The notes under the pieces are model-generated. The model was given only the letters and a program-made list of their open reading frames with translations. It was not told the DNA's origin and made no database searches. From JBBREP01 sp963716525 (GTDB lineage Bacteria; Actinomycetota; Acidimicrobiia; IMCC26256; PALSA-610): a stretch of DNA of 64,000 bases. Positions 44,133 through 52,368 of the stretch are shown here, in pieces. The position numbers were made by a program, and so were the translations under genes. Position 1 is the stretch's first letter. Every line of letters begins with the position of its first letter. The DNA lies in contig OY970315.1 of assembly GCA_963716525.1 (NCBI GenBank), forward strand, positions 2,232,001-2,296,000. Direction: 5' to 3'.

Positions 44133-44548
44133 CGCCGATGGACTCGATCACCGAAGTGCCGCCACCGTCCGAAACCGCCACCGTCGTCCGGCTCGTGGTG
44201 CCGCGCGCGCTGGAGTACGTGCCCCTCGCGAGGGTCACGGTCGCGGGATACACGGCAAGGATCGGCTTCGACGTCGACGAGATCGAGGACAGCCGTATCG
44301 CGGTCGACGAGCTGGCGCGCGTCCTCGTGGAAGTCGGCGACGGCGGCACGATCGAATTCACGCTCGAAGGTGCCGGCGGCCGGCTCGCGATGCACGGCAC
44401 CACGAGCTGCCCTCCCGGTACCGTCGCCCCCGAGCTCGACCAGATCACCTCGCAGATTCTGGGCGCGATCTGCAACGAGTACGGCGTCACGATCGACCGC
44501 GGCACGGTGCGGTTCCGCGCCGCGCTCCTCGCCACTGCCGACGAGTGA
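44129..44548 (+). CDS. anti-sigma factor-like GHKL protein without the usual ATP-binding boxes
   Basis: 139 residues, GTG start inside the STAS stop. The N-terminal part follows the RsbW pattern ('RLVVPRALEYVPLARVTVAG', 'GFDVDEIEDSRIAVDELARV'), and position in the operon makes it the expected sigma-factor inhibitor. In active RsbW kinases the N-box reads E-x3-N and the G1 box D-x-G-x-G. Here the Asn position after 'VDE' is Val, and the region after it ('GGRLAMHGTTSCPPGTVAPE') has no G1 box. It may therefore bind its partners without kinase activity, leaving phosphorylation to another GHKL protein such as the one at 46828. It ends one base before the sigma-factor ATG. Confidence 0.75.
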   Translation: MTPMDSITEVPPPSETATVVRLVVPRALEYVPLARVTVAGYTARIGFDVDEIEDSRIAVDELARVLVEVGDGGTIEFTLEGAGGRLAMHGTTSCPPGTVAPELDQITSQILGAICNEYGVTIDRGTVRFRAALLATADE

Positions 44549-44549
44549 C

Positions 44550-45319
44550 ATGGCGGCCTCCTCCGACCCCGAAGCGCGGGCGGCACTCAGGGCGAAGTTC
44601 GTCGAGTACCAACGCACCCGCGACCGCAAGCTCCGCAACGAGCTGATCGACGCGCATCGCCTGCTCGCAGCCCACTTCGCCGCGCCGTTACGCCAACCGC
44701 GGCGAGCCGTTCGACGACCTCTTGCAGGTGGCCTACCTCGGTACATTGAAGGCCGTGGAGCGGTTCGATCCGAGTCGCAACGTTGAGTTCTCGACGTTTG
44801 CCGCGGCCACGATCGACGGCGAGCTCAAACGCCACTTCCGTGACCGCACGTGGTCGGTCGCGCGTGCCCCGACGAACTCAAGAGCTGCATCTGCGCCTGC
44901 CCGTCGCCACAAACCAGTTGTCGCAGCGGCTACGACGCTCACCGACGCTCGAAGAGCTCGCCGAAGAGCTCGACGCCACCCAGGACGAGGTGCTCCAGGC
45001 GATGGAGGCCACGGGCGCGTACCGCAGCGCCTCGCTCGACGCACGCAGCAGCGGTGACCGCGACGCCCCCACGCTCGAACGATCGCTGGGCTCCGTCGAC
45101 GGCAACTTCGACGTCGCCGAGCACCGGGTGATCGTGGAAGATCTTCTCGCGACGCTGCCCGAGCGCGAGCGCATGATCGTCGAGCTGCGCTTCTTCCAAG
45201 AGCTCACGCAGTCGGAGATCGCCGACCGGATCGGCGTGAGCCAGATGCACGTGTCAAGGCTGCTCGCGCGCACGTTGCAGGGGTTGCGGTCGCGGCTCGC
45301 GGAGGACACGTTGGCATGA
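44550..45319 (+). CDS. SigB/SigF-family RNA polymerase sigma factor, two frameshifts
   Basis: Group 3 sigma factor of general-stress type; corrected length 255 residues. Region 1.2/2 start: 'LRAKFVEYQRTRDRKLRNEL'; region 2: 'GEPFDDLLQVAYLGTLKAVE' and 'FDPSRNVEFSTFAAATIDGE', with 'LKRHFRDRTWSVARVPRR'; region 3: 'SQRLRRSPTLEELAEELDAT'; region 4: 'LPERERMIVELRFFQELTQS' and recognition helix 'IGVSQMHVSRLLARTLQGLR'. One extra base near 44685-44700 and one near 44865-44880 divide it into three frames. The order STAS, RsbW-like, sigma is the classic rsbV-rsbW-sigB arrangement. The stop overlaps the GT20 gene (ATGA). Confidence 0.9.
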
Positions 45320-46845
45320 CCAGCGCGGCTGCGGCGGCAGCCGTCGGGGTCAGCGCGCCCGTCCCATCGCTCATCCTGGTGTCGCATCGGGGTCCGGTGC
45401 GCATCGACCCGCAGCTACGGCGGGCCGGAGGCGGACTCGTCACCGCGCTCTCCGACCTGGTGCGCCATGCGTCCGACATCACGTGGGTGTGCGCCGCTAC
45501 CACCGCCGAGGAGCGCGCAGTCGCCGCCGATCCCGAGCCCTTCGTGGCGACCGTCGGTGCTGGTGGCCACTCCACGGCGCCGGCGCGCTGCCGCGTACGT
45601 TTCGTGGCGACCGATCCCGACCAGCACCACCTCTTCTACTCGGTGATCGCGAACCCGCTGCTGTGGTTCATCCAACACGGGCTCTGGGACCACGCGCGCA
45701 CCCCGATGATCGGCGCCGAGGAGCTGCACGCTTGGAACGACGGCTATCTGCCTGTGAACGAAGCGTTCGCCGACGAGGTGGCTGCGGTCGCGGCACGAGC
45801 CGGCGACGGCGCGGTCGTGATGGTGCATGACTACCACTTCTACGCACTGCCGCGAATGCTTCGCGAGCGCCACATGCGCCAGGTGGTGCACTTCTTCGTA
45901 CACGTCCCGTGGCCCGCGGCTGATGCATGGTGGATCCTTCCCCCCGCGTTGCGCGATGCGGTGGTCGAAGGTCTCTTGCACGCCGACGTCGTCGGCTTTC
46001 ACACCGAGCGCTACGCCCGCAACTTCCTCGGCACGTGTGCCGATCTCCTGCGCCTCGAGGTGAATTGGCACGATGCCACCGTTCGCTATGGCGGCCGCGT
46101 GGTGTCGGTGCGCTTCTACCCGATCTCGGTCGATGCATCGTCGCTGCGTGCGCTGGCCGACACGCCTGAGGCCACGGACCACCGCGCGGCGCTCGTGGCC
46201 CAACGACCGCAGCATCTGATCCTGCGCGTCGACCGGGCCGACCCATCGAAGAACATCCTGCGTGGCTTCGTTGCGTTTGCACGCCTCTGCGAGCTGCATC
46301 CAGAGATCCACCGACACGTCACCTTCCTCGCATTGCTGCAACCGACGCGGGAAGACGTGGCGGAGTACCGGGAATACCGGGCGGAGGTCGAGCAGCTCGC
46401 CGCGTCGGTCAACGCGCGGTGGGGTCGTGAGGGCTGGATGCCCGTCGATCTGCGGATCGTCGAGAATCTGCCGCTCGCGGTCGCGGCCTACCAAGAATTC
46501 GACGTGCTGATGGTGAACGCGCTCGCGGACGGGATGAACCTCGTGGCCAAGGAGGCGCTCCTCGTGAACGAGCGCGACGGCGTGCTGGCGCTGTCGGAGC
46601 TGGCCGGCGCGTACGACGAGCTGGGCGCGGTCGCAGTGACGTTGTACCCATATGACATCGAGCAACAGGCCGACGCCCTGTGGCAGGCGCTCTCGATGGC
46701 GGCCGACGAGCGCCGGCAGCGGCACGACGCCGGCGTCGAGATCGTGCGCACGAACAACGTTGCCAAGTGGCTCACCCGGCAACTCGAGGACCTCGACGGC
46801 TCCCGACGTGTAGTCGGCCGGGGCGGGTCAGCCGGGCGCGCGTGA
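45316..46845 (+). CDS. GT20 glycosyltransferase, trehalose-6-phosphate synthase-like
   Basis: 509 residues. GT20 features: 'SLILVSHRGPVRI', 'RRAGGGLVTALSDLV', 'DGAVVMVHDYHFYALPRMLR', 'VVHFFVHVPWPAADAWWILP', 'LLHADVVGFHTERYARNFL' and 'DVLMVNALADGMNLVAKEAL'. In OtsA the donor phosphates are held by Arg and Lys in 'RLDYxKGI'; here the stretch is 'RVDRADPSKNILRG', two residues longer, so acceptor or product (trehalose-6-phosphate, glucosylglycerol-phosphate or other) is not certain. No OtsB-like phosphatase is in the window. Coupling to the sigma gene by ATGA points to stress-induced compatible-solute synthesis. Converges with 18-bp overlap on the phosphatase gene. Confidence 0.8.
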   Translation: MTSAAAAAAVGVSAPVPSLILVSHRGPVRIDPQLRRAGGGLVTALSDLVRHASDITWVCAATTAEERAVAADPEPFVATVGAGGHSTAPARCRVRFVATDPDQHHLFYSVIANPLLWFIQHGLWDHARTPMIGAEELHAWNDGYLPVNEAFADEVAAVAARAGDGAVVMVHDYHFYALPRMLRERHMRQVVHFFVHVPWPAADAWWILPPALRDAVVEGLLHADVVGFHTERYARNFLGTCADLLRLEVNWHDATVRYGGRVVSVRFYPISVDASSLRALADTPEATDHRAALVAQRPQHLILRVDRADPSKNILRGFVAFARLCELHPEIHRHVTFLALLQPTREDVAEYREYRAEVEQLAASVNARWGREGWMPVDLRIVENLPLAVAAYQEFDVLMVNALADGMNLVAKEALLVNERDGVLALSELAGAYDELGAVAVTLYPYDIEQQADALWQALSMAADERRQRHDAGVEIVRTNNVAKWLTRQLEDLDGSRRVVGRGGSAGRA

Positions 46846-48900
46846 ACGCGGCACGAACGTCCGCCGCAGTGCGACGGACGTTCCCTGCCCGCCCGTGTCG
46901 AAGTGGGCCTCTTCGACGAGGTGCAGCAGCATGTCGTGCCCGCGCCCACCGCCTACGTCACGCGGAATGCGCCACCGGCCACGGTCGCGGATGTCCATGG
47001 TGATCTCGGACCGCCCCGCACCGGTGGGTGCGACACCCCCGGTCACTTCGAGCGGTCCCGTCACGCCGGGCGGATATGCGTGCTCGACGACGTTGGCCGC
47101 GCATTCGCTGATCGCGAGCACGAGGTCCGCGGCGTCGGGATCGGGGCAGCCGATGTGAGCGAGCCAGACGCGCAGATCGGTACGCATCGAGGCGAGCTGA
47201 TCGGCTCGTGCTTCCACGACCGCCTCGAAACGATCGGGTGCCACCGAGCGGTGTACGACCAGCAGGGCGGCGTCGTCATCCGCGCCGTGGCGGGACGCGA
47301 CCCTCGCCTCGACGAAGTCCGCGAACCTCTCGAGACCTTCGTCGGCGGATGCATCGGTCACCGCGCGTGCGAGGCGGTCGAGGCCGGTCGTGAGCGATTC
47401 GGTACGGCGTTCGATCAACCCGTCGGTGTACAGCACCAGCACACCGTCGACCGCCAGGTGGCTCCGCTCAGCGCGGAAGCTCGCGTTGGGGCCCAGGCCG
47501 AGCGGCTGACCGAGACGCGCGCCGCGGAACGCCACCGAGCCGGTCGCGTCACGGACCACGGCGGGAAGGTGCCCGGCGGATGTGACGAGCAGTTCGCCGC
47601 TGTGGAGATCGCACACGACCAGCGCCAGTGTGGCGGTGGTGCGGCCCGGCTCGCGGCAGAGGTACCGGTTCAGCTTCGTGACCATCTCCACCGGATCGCT
47701 CTCGTCGACCGCGTAAGCATGCAGCGCGTGCCGGACAGTGCTCATCGCCACGGCCGCATCGACGCCGTGGCCGATCACGTCACCGACGACGAATGCCACG
47801 CGCCCGTCGGCCAGCCGGATCACGTCGTACCAGTCACCGCCGATCCCGCGGCCGCTCGAGGGGCGATAGCGGACCACGATCTCGGCGCCGGCAACATTGG
47901 GTACGCGTTCAGGAAGGAGCGCACGCTGCAGGCGTTCGGCGATGAAGTGCTCGTTCTCGAACTGGATCGCGTTCGCGAGCACGCCGCTGGTCCGCAGTAC
48001 CAGATCGGCTGCAAAGCGTTCGTCGTCGGCCTCGAAGACTCTCGCCGACGAGGTGTGCATACCGAACAGCGCCGCACCGAAGGTCTCGTGCCGGTTCGTC
48101 AGCGGCGCGCAGAGCACCGACGTCACACCGCTCGACCGCAACGCGTCGCGCAACACCTCGTCGTGCGGCCACCGTGGCGTAATGGTCTCGAGGCACTCCA
48201 CCGGCACGGCGCGCGGCGGGTGGGGCGCGTATCCCGACGGAGTCTCCGAGGTGCGACCCACGGCAACGTCACGGAATGCTTCGAGCACCTCGGAGACGCG
48301 CGGCTCGGCCGTACTGAAGCCGCGTAGCCACAGGTTTCCGTCAGGTCCGCGGAGATAGATCGCGCACACGTCACAGAAGGCGGGTACGACCATGCGCGCG
48401 AGCGCGTTCATCCTTGGTCGCACTGCGAGCTCCACGTGCACGAGGTCGTCCGCGGCAGCCAGCATCTCGAGCCGTGCTCGCAGTGCGCTCGACGCCCGCT
48501 CCGCCCTCCGGTGCTGGGTGACATCCTGCAACAACACGATCACGCACGACGCGCTGTCGTCGATGACTGCGGTGCCGCTGATCAGCGCCGTGCCGAGCGA
48601 CGCATCCGCCCGCGGAAACTGCAGCTCCGTGTGAAGTTCGGTGGCATCACCGGCTACGACCCGCTCGAACTCGACCGCGATGCGGTCGCGCTCGAAGTCG
48701 GCGACGAACGACAGCAGCGTCCGGCCGTTCACCTCCTCACGCGGCGTGCCGGTCGTCTCGGCGAACGCGTTGTTCGCCTCGATGACGATCCCTTGGAGCG
48801 AGACCACGGCAAAGGCGACGGGAGCGCGTGTGAGCGCGCGACCGAAGGAGCCCGCACCCGCGGCTCCGACGTTGAACAGCGCGTGCTCTGCGGTGGACAT
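46828..48900 (-). CDS. PAS-GAF-SpoIIE phosphatase fused to a GHKL kinase domain
   Basis: 690 residues combining both arms of a partner switch. PAS about 15-110 ('APVAFAVVSLQGIVIEANNA', 'QDVTQHRRAERA'); GAF about 150-310; SpoIIE/PP2C about 320-535 with metal sites in 'RGIGGDWYDVIRLADGRVAF', 'VVGDVIGHGVDAAVAM', 'VLYTDGLIERRTESLTTG' and 'GADDDAALLVVH'. The C-terminal GHKL domain about 560-680 is complete: N-box 'DLVLAISECAANVVEHAYPP', G1 'DIRDRGRWRIPRD', G2 'GGGRGHDMLLHLVEEA'. It can thus phosphorylate and dephosphorylate STAS proteins in principle. ATG 48900 lies 11 bp after the STAS stop at 48912, so the two form an operon. Confidence 0.88.
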   Translation of the reverse strand: MSTAEHALFNVGAAGAGSFGRALTRAPVAFAVVSLQGIVIEANNAFAETTGTPREEVNGRTLLSFVADFERDRIAVEFERVVAGDATELHTELQFPRADASLGTALISGTAVIDDSASCVIVLLQDVTQHRRAERASSALRARLEMLAAADDLVHVELAVRPRMNALARMVVPAFCDVCAIYLRGPDGNLWLRGFSTAEPRVSEVLEAFRDVAVGRTSETPSGYAPHPPRAVPVECLETITPRWPHDEVLRDALRSSGVTSVLCAPLTNRHETFGAALFGMHTSSARVFEADDERFAADLVLRTSGVLANAIQFENEHFIAERLQRALLPERVPNVAGAEIVVRYRPSSGRGIGGDWYDVIRLADGRVAFVVGDVIGHGVDAAVAMSTVRHALHAYAVDESDPVEMVTKLNRYLCREPGRTTATLALVVCDLHSGELLVTSAGHLPAVVRDATGSVAFRGARLGQPLGLGPNASFRAERSHLAVDGVLVLYTDGLIERRTESLTTGLDRLARAVTDASADEGLERFADFVEARVASRHGADDDAALLVVHRSVAPDRFEAVVEARADQLASMRTDLRVWLAHIGCPDPDAADLVLAISECAANVVEHAYPPGVTGPLEVTGGVAPTGAGRSEITMDIRDRGRWRIPRDVGGGRGHDMLLHLVEEAHFDTGGQGTSVALRRTFVPRSRAPG

Positions 48901-48911
48901 CCTTGGCCGCC

Positions 48912-49277
48912 TCAGCGCGCGTCCGATGCGGCTGCGGCGATCGCGATGTCGGTGCTCGGATAGCACTCGATATGGCGCAGGACACCGGTCAGGTCGAGCA
49001 CGCGATGCACGAACCCCGTCTCGGGGACCACGAGGTGCAGCGGGATGCGGCGCACCGAGAACTGCTCGTCAATCTCGAACAGCATGCGGATCCCGGAGCT
49101 GTCGAGATAGCGGGTCGGACCGAGGTCGAGGACCACCGAGCCCGGGTCGTCACCCACTTCGAGCAAGATCCGGTCTCGGATATCGTCCACGTTCGCGAGG
49201 TCGACCTCGCCGACGACTGACACGGCGACCACCCCGTCGTGCGTTCCGACCGTCAAGACCTCTGCCGCGCTGGGCAT
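48912..49277 (-). CDS. anti-sigma factor antagonist (STAS domain)
   Basis: 121 residues from ATG 49277. STAS motifs: 'VVAVSVVGEVDLANVDDIRD', 'SVVLDLGPTRYLDSSGIRML' with the phosphorylatable Ser in DSSG, and 'IPLHLVVPETGFVHRVLDLT'. It precedes the phosphatase/kinase gene at 46828-48900 and is its likely substrate. Together with 43743-44132 this gives two STAS proteins in one region. A SigB-type promoter lies at 49385-49410, leaving a leader of about 100 nt. Confidence 0.88.
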   Translation of the reverse strand: MPSAAEVLTVGTHDGVVAVSVVGEVDLANVDDIRDRILLEVGDDPGSVVLDLGPTRYLDSSGIRMLFEIDEQFSVRRIPLHLVVPETGFVHRVLDLTGVLRHIECYPSTDIAIAAAASDAR

Positions 49278-49384
49278 GACGTACTTCAGCTGCCCGACCG
49301 GCACGCAGCGGGCCGGCCCGCGCGAAAGACGCGGGCTGCGCCGTTCGGCGGCAACGGTGGACGGCCGGCAGCCATAGCGCTGCG

Positions 49385-49410
49385 CTACCCGCCGGACGGG
49401 GCTGTGAAAC
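49385..49410 (-). promoter_or_regulatory. SigB/SigF-type promoter of the STAS-phosphatase operon
   Basis: On the minus strand GTTTCA (49410-49405), 14-nt spacer, GGGTAG (49390-49385). Spacing and both boxes agree with the motif before 42198 (GTTTGT-N14-GGGTAC). It would put the regulators of the stress sigma factor under its own control. Confidence 0.6.
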
Positions 49411-49469
49411 AAGTGTGGAGCACATCTGAACATGGCGACAGCAACGCTGCGGGTTGGCGACCGCCGCGG

Positions 49470-49859
49470 TCACGTCGCGGTGCCGGGGACGCCGCGGCGG
49501 TGGCGCGGTGCACCGAGCGCCTGGAGCACGTCGGCATCCTCGAGCGACGAGTCGGGGCCGTAAGCGAGCAGCAACGTGCCCTGCGCCGCGCAGCGAGGGC
49601 ATGTGAGGGCTGCGATCGCGACCATGTCTGCCGGATCCGTGGGGCCTTCGAGGCGCACCATCTGCTCGACCGCGAAGTCGCCGGCGGGTGATGTGCGACG
49701 GCACGTGAAGCACTCGACGGTGCCGCCCCCGAGCGCGCGGAACTGTCCGGTGTAGCCCTCGGCCTCGATTTCGCGGAGCGCTTCGGCGATGGTCTCGGCG
49801 CCGCGCGCGGCGTTTTCCGCTGGCACGACGCGGTGGTCGCCGGTCTGTCCGGGGGTCAT
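49470..49859 (-). CDS. hypothetical protein with a four-Cys zinc-ribbon-like site
   Basis: 129 residues; family not recognised. Residues 12-45 look helical ('AETIAEALREIEAEGYTGQF'); then 'TVECFTCRRTSPAGDF' and, about 35 residues later, 'ALTCPRCAAQGTLLLAYGPD' give two CxxC pairs, as in small zinc ribbons. The remainder is 'SSLEDADVLQALG' and a basic tail. Similar small proteins in actinobacteria are annotated only as hypothetical. Start ATG 49859 with AAAGG close upstream. A possible SigB-type promoter lies at 49869-49893. Confidence 0.65.
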   Translation of the reverse strand: MTPGQTGDHRVVPAENAARGAETIAEALREIEAEGYTGQFRALGGGTVECFTCRRTSPAGDFAVEQMVRLEGPTDPADMVAIAALTCPRCAAQGTLLLAYGPDSSLEDADVLQALGAPRHRRGVPGTAT

Positions 49860-49868
49860 GCCTTTCGG

Positions 49869-49893
49869 CTACCCGACTGCGCCGACATGTAAC
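49869..49893 (-). promoter_or_regulatory. possible SigB-type promoter for the zinc-ribbon-like gene
   Basis: On the minus strand GTTACA (49893-49888), 13-nt spacer, GGGTAG (49874-49869), ten bases before the ATG. The spacer is one base shorter than in the other candidates and the mRNA would be almost leaderless, so this is weaker. Confidence 0.35.
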
Positions 49894-49958
49894 GCCGTGT
49901 TGTCCGTACCGTGATCCGGTGCGCCGAGCCCGGGCCGCTCAGGCGGCCTCGCGTCGCC

Positions 49959-51656
49959 TTACGGCCTGGTCGGTGCGAGCGCGGCCGGGTCGACGTCGAG
50001 CGGTTCGAGCGGTTCGAGGATCTCGGCTTCCGTACGGGCACCGAAGGTGGGCACGTTGGGGATGAGGAACGACAGGAATGCGCCGATGCCAACCACCACG
50101 ATCGCGAACACGAGTGCGTACCGCGTGGCTGACGCCACGCTCACCTGCACCAGGTGCGTGAGCTGCGATGCGTCTTGGGCCGGCGTGCCCGGAGCCGGGT
50201 GGTAGCTCGTGCCCATGGCGCGCACGCTTGCGAGCGCGTGCGCCTTCGTTGCCGTGCTCAGCGCTGCGCCGTGGATACGGATGGTGGCCTGGTGCAGCGT
50301 CTGCGCCGCGAGCACGGACCCGATGACGGCGACGCCGAGTGCCGACCCGACCTGCCGCATGGTCGTGTTCGTACCGCTCGCGACCCCCGAACTCTCCTTC
50401 GGGATCTCGCTGAGCACGACGTTGGTGAGCTGCGCACCGGCGAAGCCGATGCCGATGCCATAGAACGCGAGGCCGGGCAGCAGCGCGTACCAGGTGATGC
50501 CGAGGTTCACGACCTTCAGGATCATCAGGAGCCCGGCGGTGTAGGCGAACAGTCCGATGCGCACGAGTTGCGTCGTGCCGATCCGGCCCGCGAGGCGGGC
50601 GCCGACCTGCGCGCCGATGATGATGAAGATGCCCGTGGGCAGCTGCCAGAGTCCGTTGCCCTCGGCGCTGAGATGGCGCGCCTGCTGCAGGAACACGGGC
50701 AGCACGAAGCTCAATCCGAGCTGGCCCATCGCGACGACCATCGATGTGAGCAGCCCGTAGCGGTACGTGCGGTAACGGAAGTGCGCGATCTCGAACAGCG
50801 GGTCGTCGTGGCGCCGCTCCTTCGCGCGCTCGAACGTCCAGAACCCGAACAGGATCAGCAGGCCGGCGGCGAGCGCGATGGGCGTGACCGCGACCGGAGC
50901 CGAAGTCGGCCAGATCTCGTGCCCGACTACCGTGAACGCCGCGATCGGACTCCACCAGCCGTACGTGCCGCCCTCGCTGAGCGCGAACACGAACAGGAAC
51001 ATGCCGACGGCGACCATCGCCGCGCCGGCAGTGTCGATGCGTGGACGCCGCTCGGGCCGCGCGCCGGCGCGCTTCATGAACAGCAGCGCGCCGATCACGG
51101 CCAGCGGGGCGATGATCACGTTGATACGGAACGACCACCGCCACGAGTAGTTCGTCGTGAGAAAACCGCCCACGAGCGGACCGCACGCCGCGGCGACACC
51201 TGCAGTCGCTCCCCACGCCGCGAAGGCCGTCGCGCGCTCCCTGCCCTGGAACGTGACCGAGAGGATCGCGAGCGTGGCCGGCAGCATCAGCGACGCGCCG
51301 ATCCCCTCGATGATCGCCTCGCCGAGCACGAGCTGGGGCACCGACGTGGAGACGGAGGCGAGGAGCGAGCCGGCGCCGAACAGCGCTGCGCCCACGATGA
51401 ACACGCGGCGGTGTCCGTAGATGTCTCCGAGCCGGCCACCGATGATGAGGAACGTCGCGAAGGTGAGCGTGTAGCCGGTGACCACCCACTGCAGGCTCGG
51501 CAACGTGGTGTGGAGGTCGCGAAGGATCGTGGGGATGGCCACGTTCAGCACGGTGTTGTCGAGCACCACGATGAACGCCGACATGATCGCGACACCGAGC
51601 GTGATCCACCGGCCCGGGTCGGCGTGGGCGGAGCCCGGCTGTTCGCCCGCGGTCAT
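49959..51656 (-). CDS. DHA2-type MFS drug:proton antiporter
   Basis: 565 residues with about 14 membrane helices, as in the DHA2 (EmrB/QacA) family. Motif A-like 'IIGGRLGDIYGHRRVFIVGA', motif D1 'VVLDNTVLNVAIPTILRDLH', motif C-like 'GATAGVAAACGPLVGGFLTT'. A large loop lies between helices 13 and 14 (about 485-525). Probably exports hydrophobic drugs or dyes; substrate unknown. ATG 51656 overlaps the stop of the TetR gene (ATGA), so regulator and pump form one operon. A second DHA2 pump is divergent at 52369. Confidence 0.88.
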   Translation of the reverse strand: MTAGEQPGSAHADPGRWITLGVAIMSAFIVVLDNTVLNVAIPTILRDLHTTLPSLQWVVTGYTLTFATFLIIGGRLGDIYGHRRVFIVGAALFGAGSLLASVSTSVPQLVLGEAIIEGIGASLMLPATLAILSVTFQGRERATAFAAWGATAGVAAACGPLVGGFLTTNYSWRWSFRINVIIAPLAVIGALLFMKRAGARPERRPRIDTAGAAMVAVGMFLFVFALSEGGTYGWWSPIAAFTVVGHEIWPTSAPVAVTPIALAAGLLILFGFWTFERAKERRHDDPLFEIAHFRYRTYRYGLLTSMVVAMGQLGLSFVLPVFLQQARHLSAEGNGLWQLPTGIFIIIGAQVGARLAGRIGTTQLVRIGLFAYTAGLLMILKVVNLGITWYALLPGLAFYGIGIGFAGAQLTNVVLSEIPKESSGVASGTNTTMRQVGSALGVAVIGSVLAAQTLHQATIRIHGAALSTATKAHALASVRAMGTSYHPAPGTPAQDASQLTHLVQVSVASATRYALVFAIVVVGIGAFLSFLIPNVPTFGARTEAEILEPLEPLDVDPAALAPTRP

Positions 51657-52345
51657 CGGGCGCGCCGCTGCAGCGACCGCTGCTTCAGGCGCCGGAGCTG
51701 GGCGAAGTCGAGCGGGCGGCCGGGCAACGGTGACGCGTGCTCGGGGCGCAGCCCGTCGAGCACGATGCGCACGTACCGCTCGTACAGCGCGGGCTGCAGG
51801 TCGCCGACAACCGCAGTGGCGTGGGCGACCCCGGAGAACAGCATCGACACGTCGGCGGGACCGATATCCGACCGGATCGCGCCGGCCGCCTGGGCGCGAC
51901 GCACGAGTTCGGTGACCGCGTGCATCAACTCGTCGCGTACCGGCGCGGCGGCGAGCTCGAGCTCGTTCGCCATGAGCTCGGCGAAGGCGCGTTGGCGGTG
52001 GTGGAAGTCGGGGAGGGCCACGATGAACTGCTCGAACGCATCGGCGGGGTCGGGTGACTGGAGCGCTTGGCCGGCCCGATCGAGCAGCGATTGGTACATG
52101 CGCGTACAGACCGCTTCGACGAGATCTTGTTTCGTGGGGAAGTGCCGGCACACGGTGCCGACACCGACTCCGGCGCGCCGGGCGATGTCGTCGAGATGGG
52201 CCTTCAGCCCGTCGCGCGCGAACGCCTCCTCGGCCGCGCCGAGCACCTTTTCCCGGTTGCGCACCGCGTCGGCACGCATCGCCCGAACAGGTGCCGGAGC
52301 GGGGACCCGAGCAGGGACTTCGCCGTCGCGCGTAACCGGAGTCAC
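51653..52345 (-). CDS. TetR-family regulator of the two divergent MFS pumps
   Basis: 230 residues from GTG 52345. The N-terminal HTH is 'FARDGLKAHLDDIARRAGVG' followed by 'VGTVCRHFPTKQDL', the TetR signature; the rest is the helical ligand-binding domain ('FSGVAHATAVVGDLQPALYE'). The N-terminal 30 residues are Pro/Val-rich, so a start at the Met of 'MRADAV' is possible. GTG 52345 would be leaderless: TATAAT on the minus strand ends eight bases before it. The palindrome at 52341-52363 covers this start and the opposite promoter, so the protein probably represses both directions. Confidence 0.87.
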   Translation of the reverse strand: MTPVTRDGEVPARVPAPAPVRAMRADAVRNREKVLGAAEEAFARDGLKAHLDDIARRAGVGVGTVCRHFPTKQDLVEAVCTRMYQSLLDRAGQALQSPDPADAFEQFIVALPDFHHRQRAFAELMANELELAAAPVRDELMHAVTELVRRAQAAGAIRSDIGPADVSMLFSGVAHATAVVGDLQPALYERYVRIVLDGLRPEHASPLPGRPLDFAQLRRLKQRSLQRRAR

Positions 52346-52363
52346 TACTCCGATTATAGTGAC
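52341..52363. promoter_or_regulatory. TetR operator overlapping two divergent leaderless promoters
   Basis: Perfect inverted repeat GTCACTA-N9-TAGTGAC. Inside it lie TATAAT on the minus strand (52358-52353) and TATAGT on the plus strand (52355-52360). Starts of transcription would fall near GTG 52345 (minus) and GTG 52369 (plus), so both mRNAs would lack a leader. No good -35 box is visible for either. Regulator binding here would block both promoters at once. Confidence 0.75.
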
Positions 52364-52368
52364 AGCCC

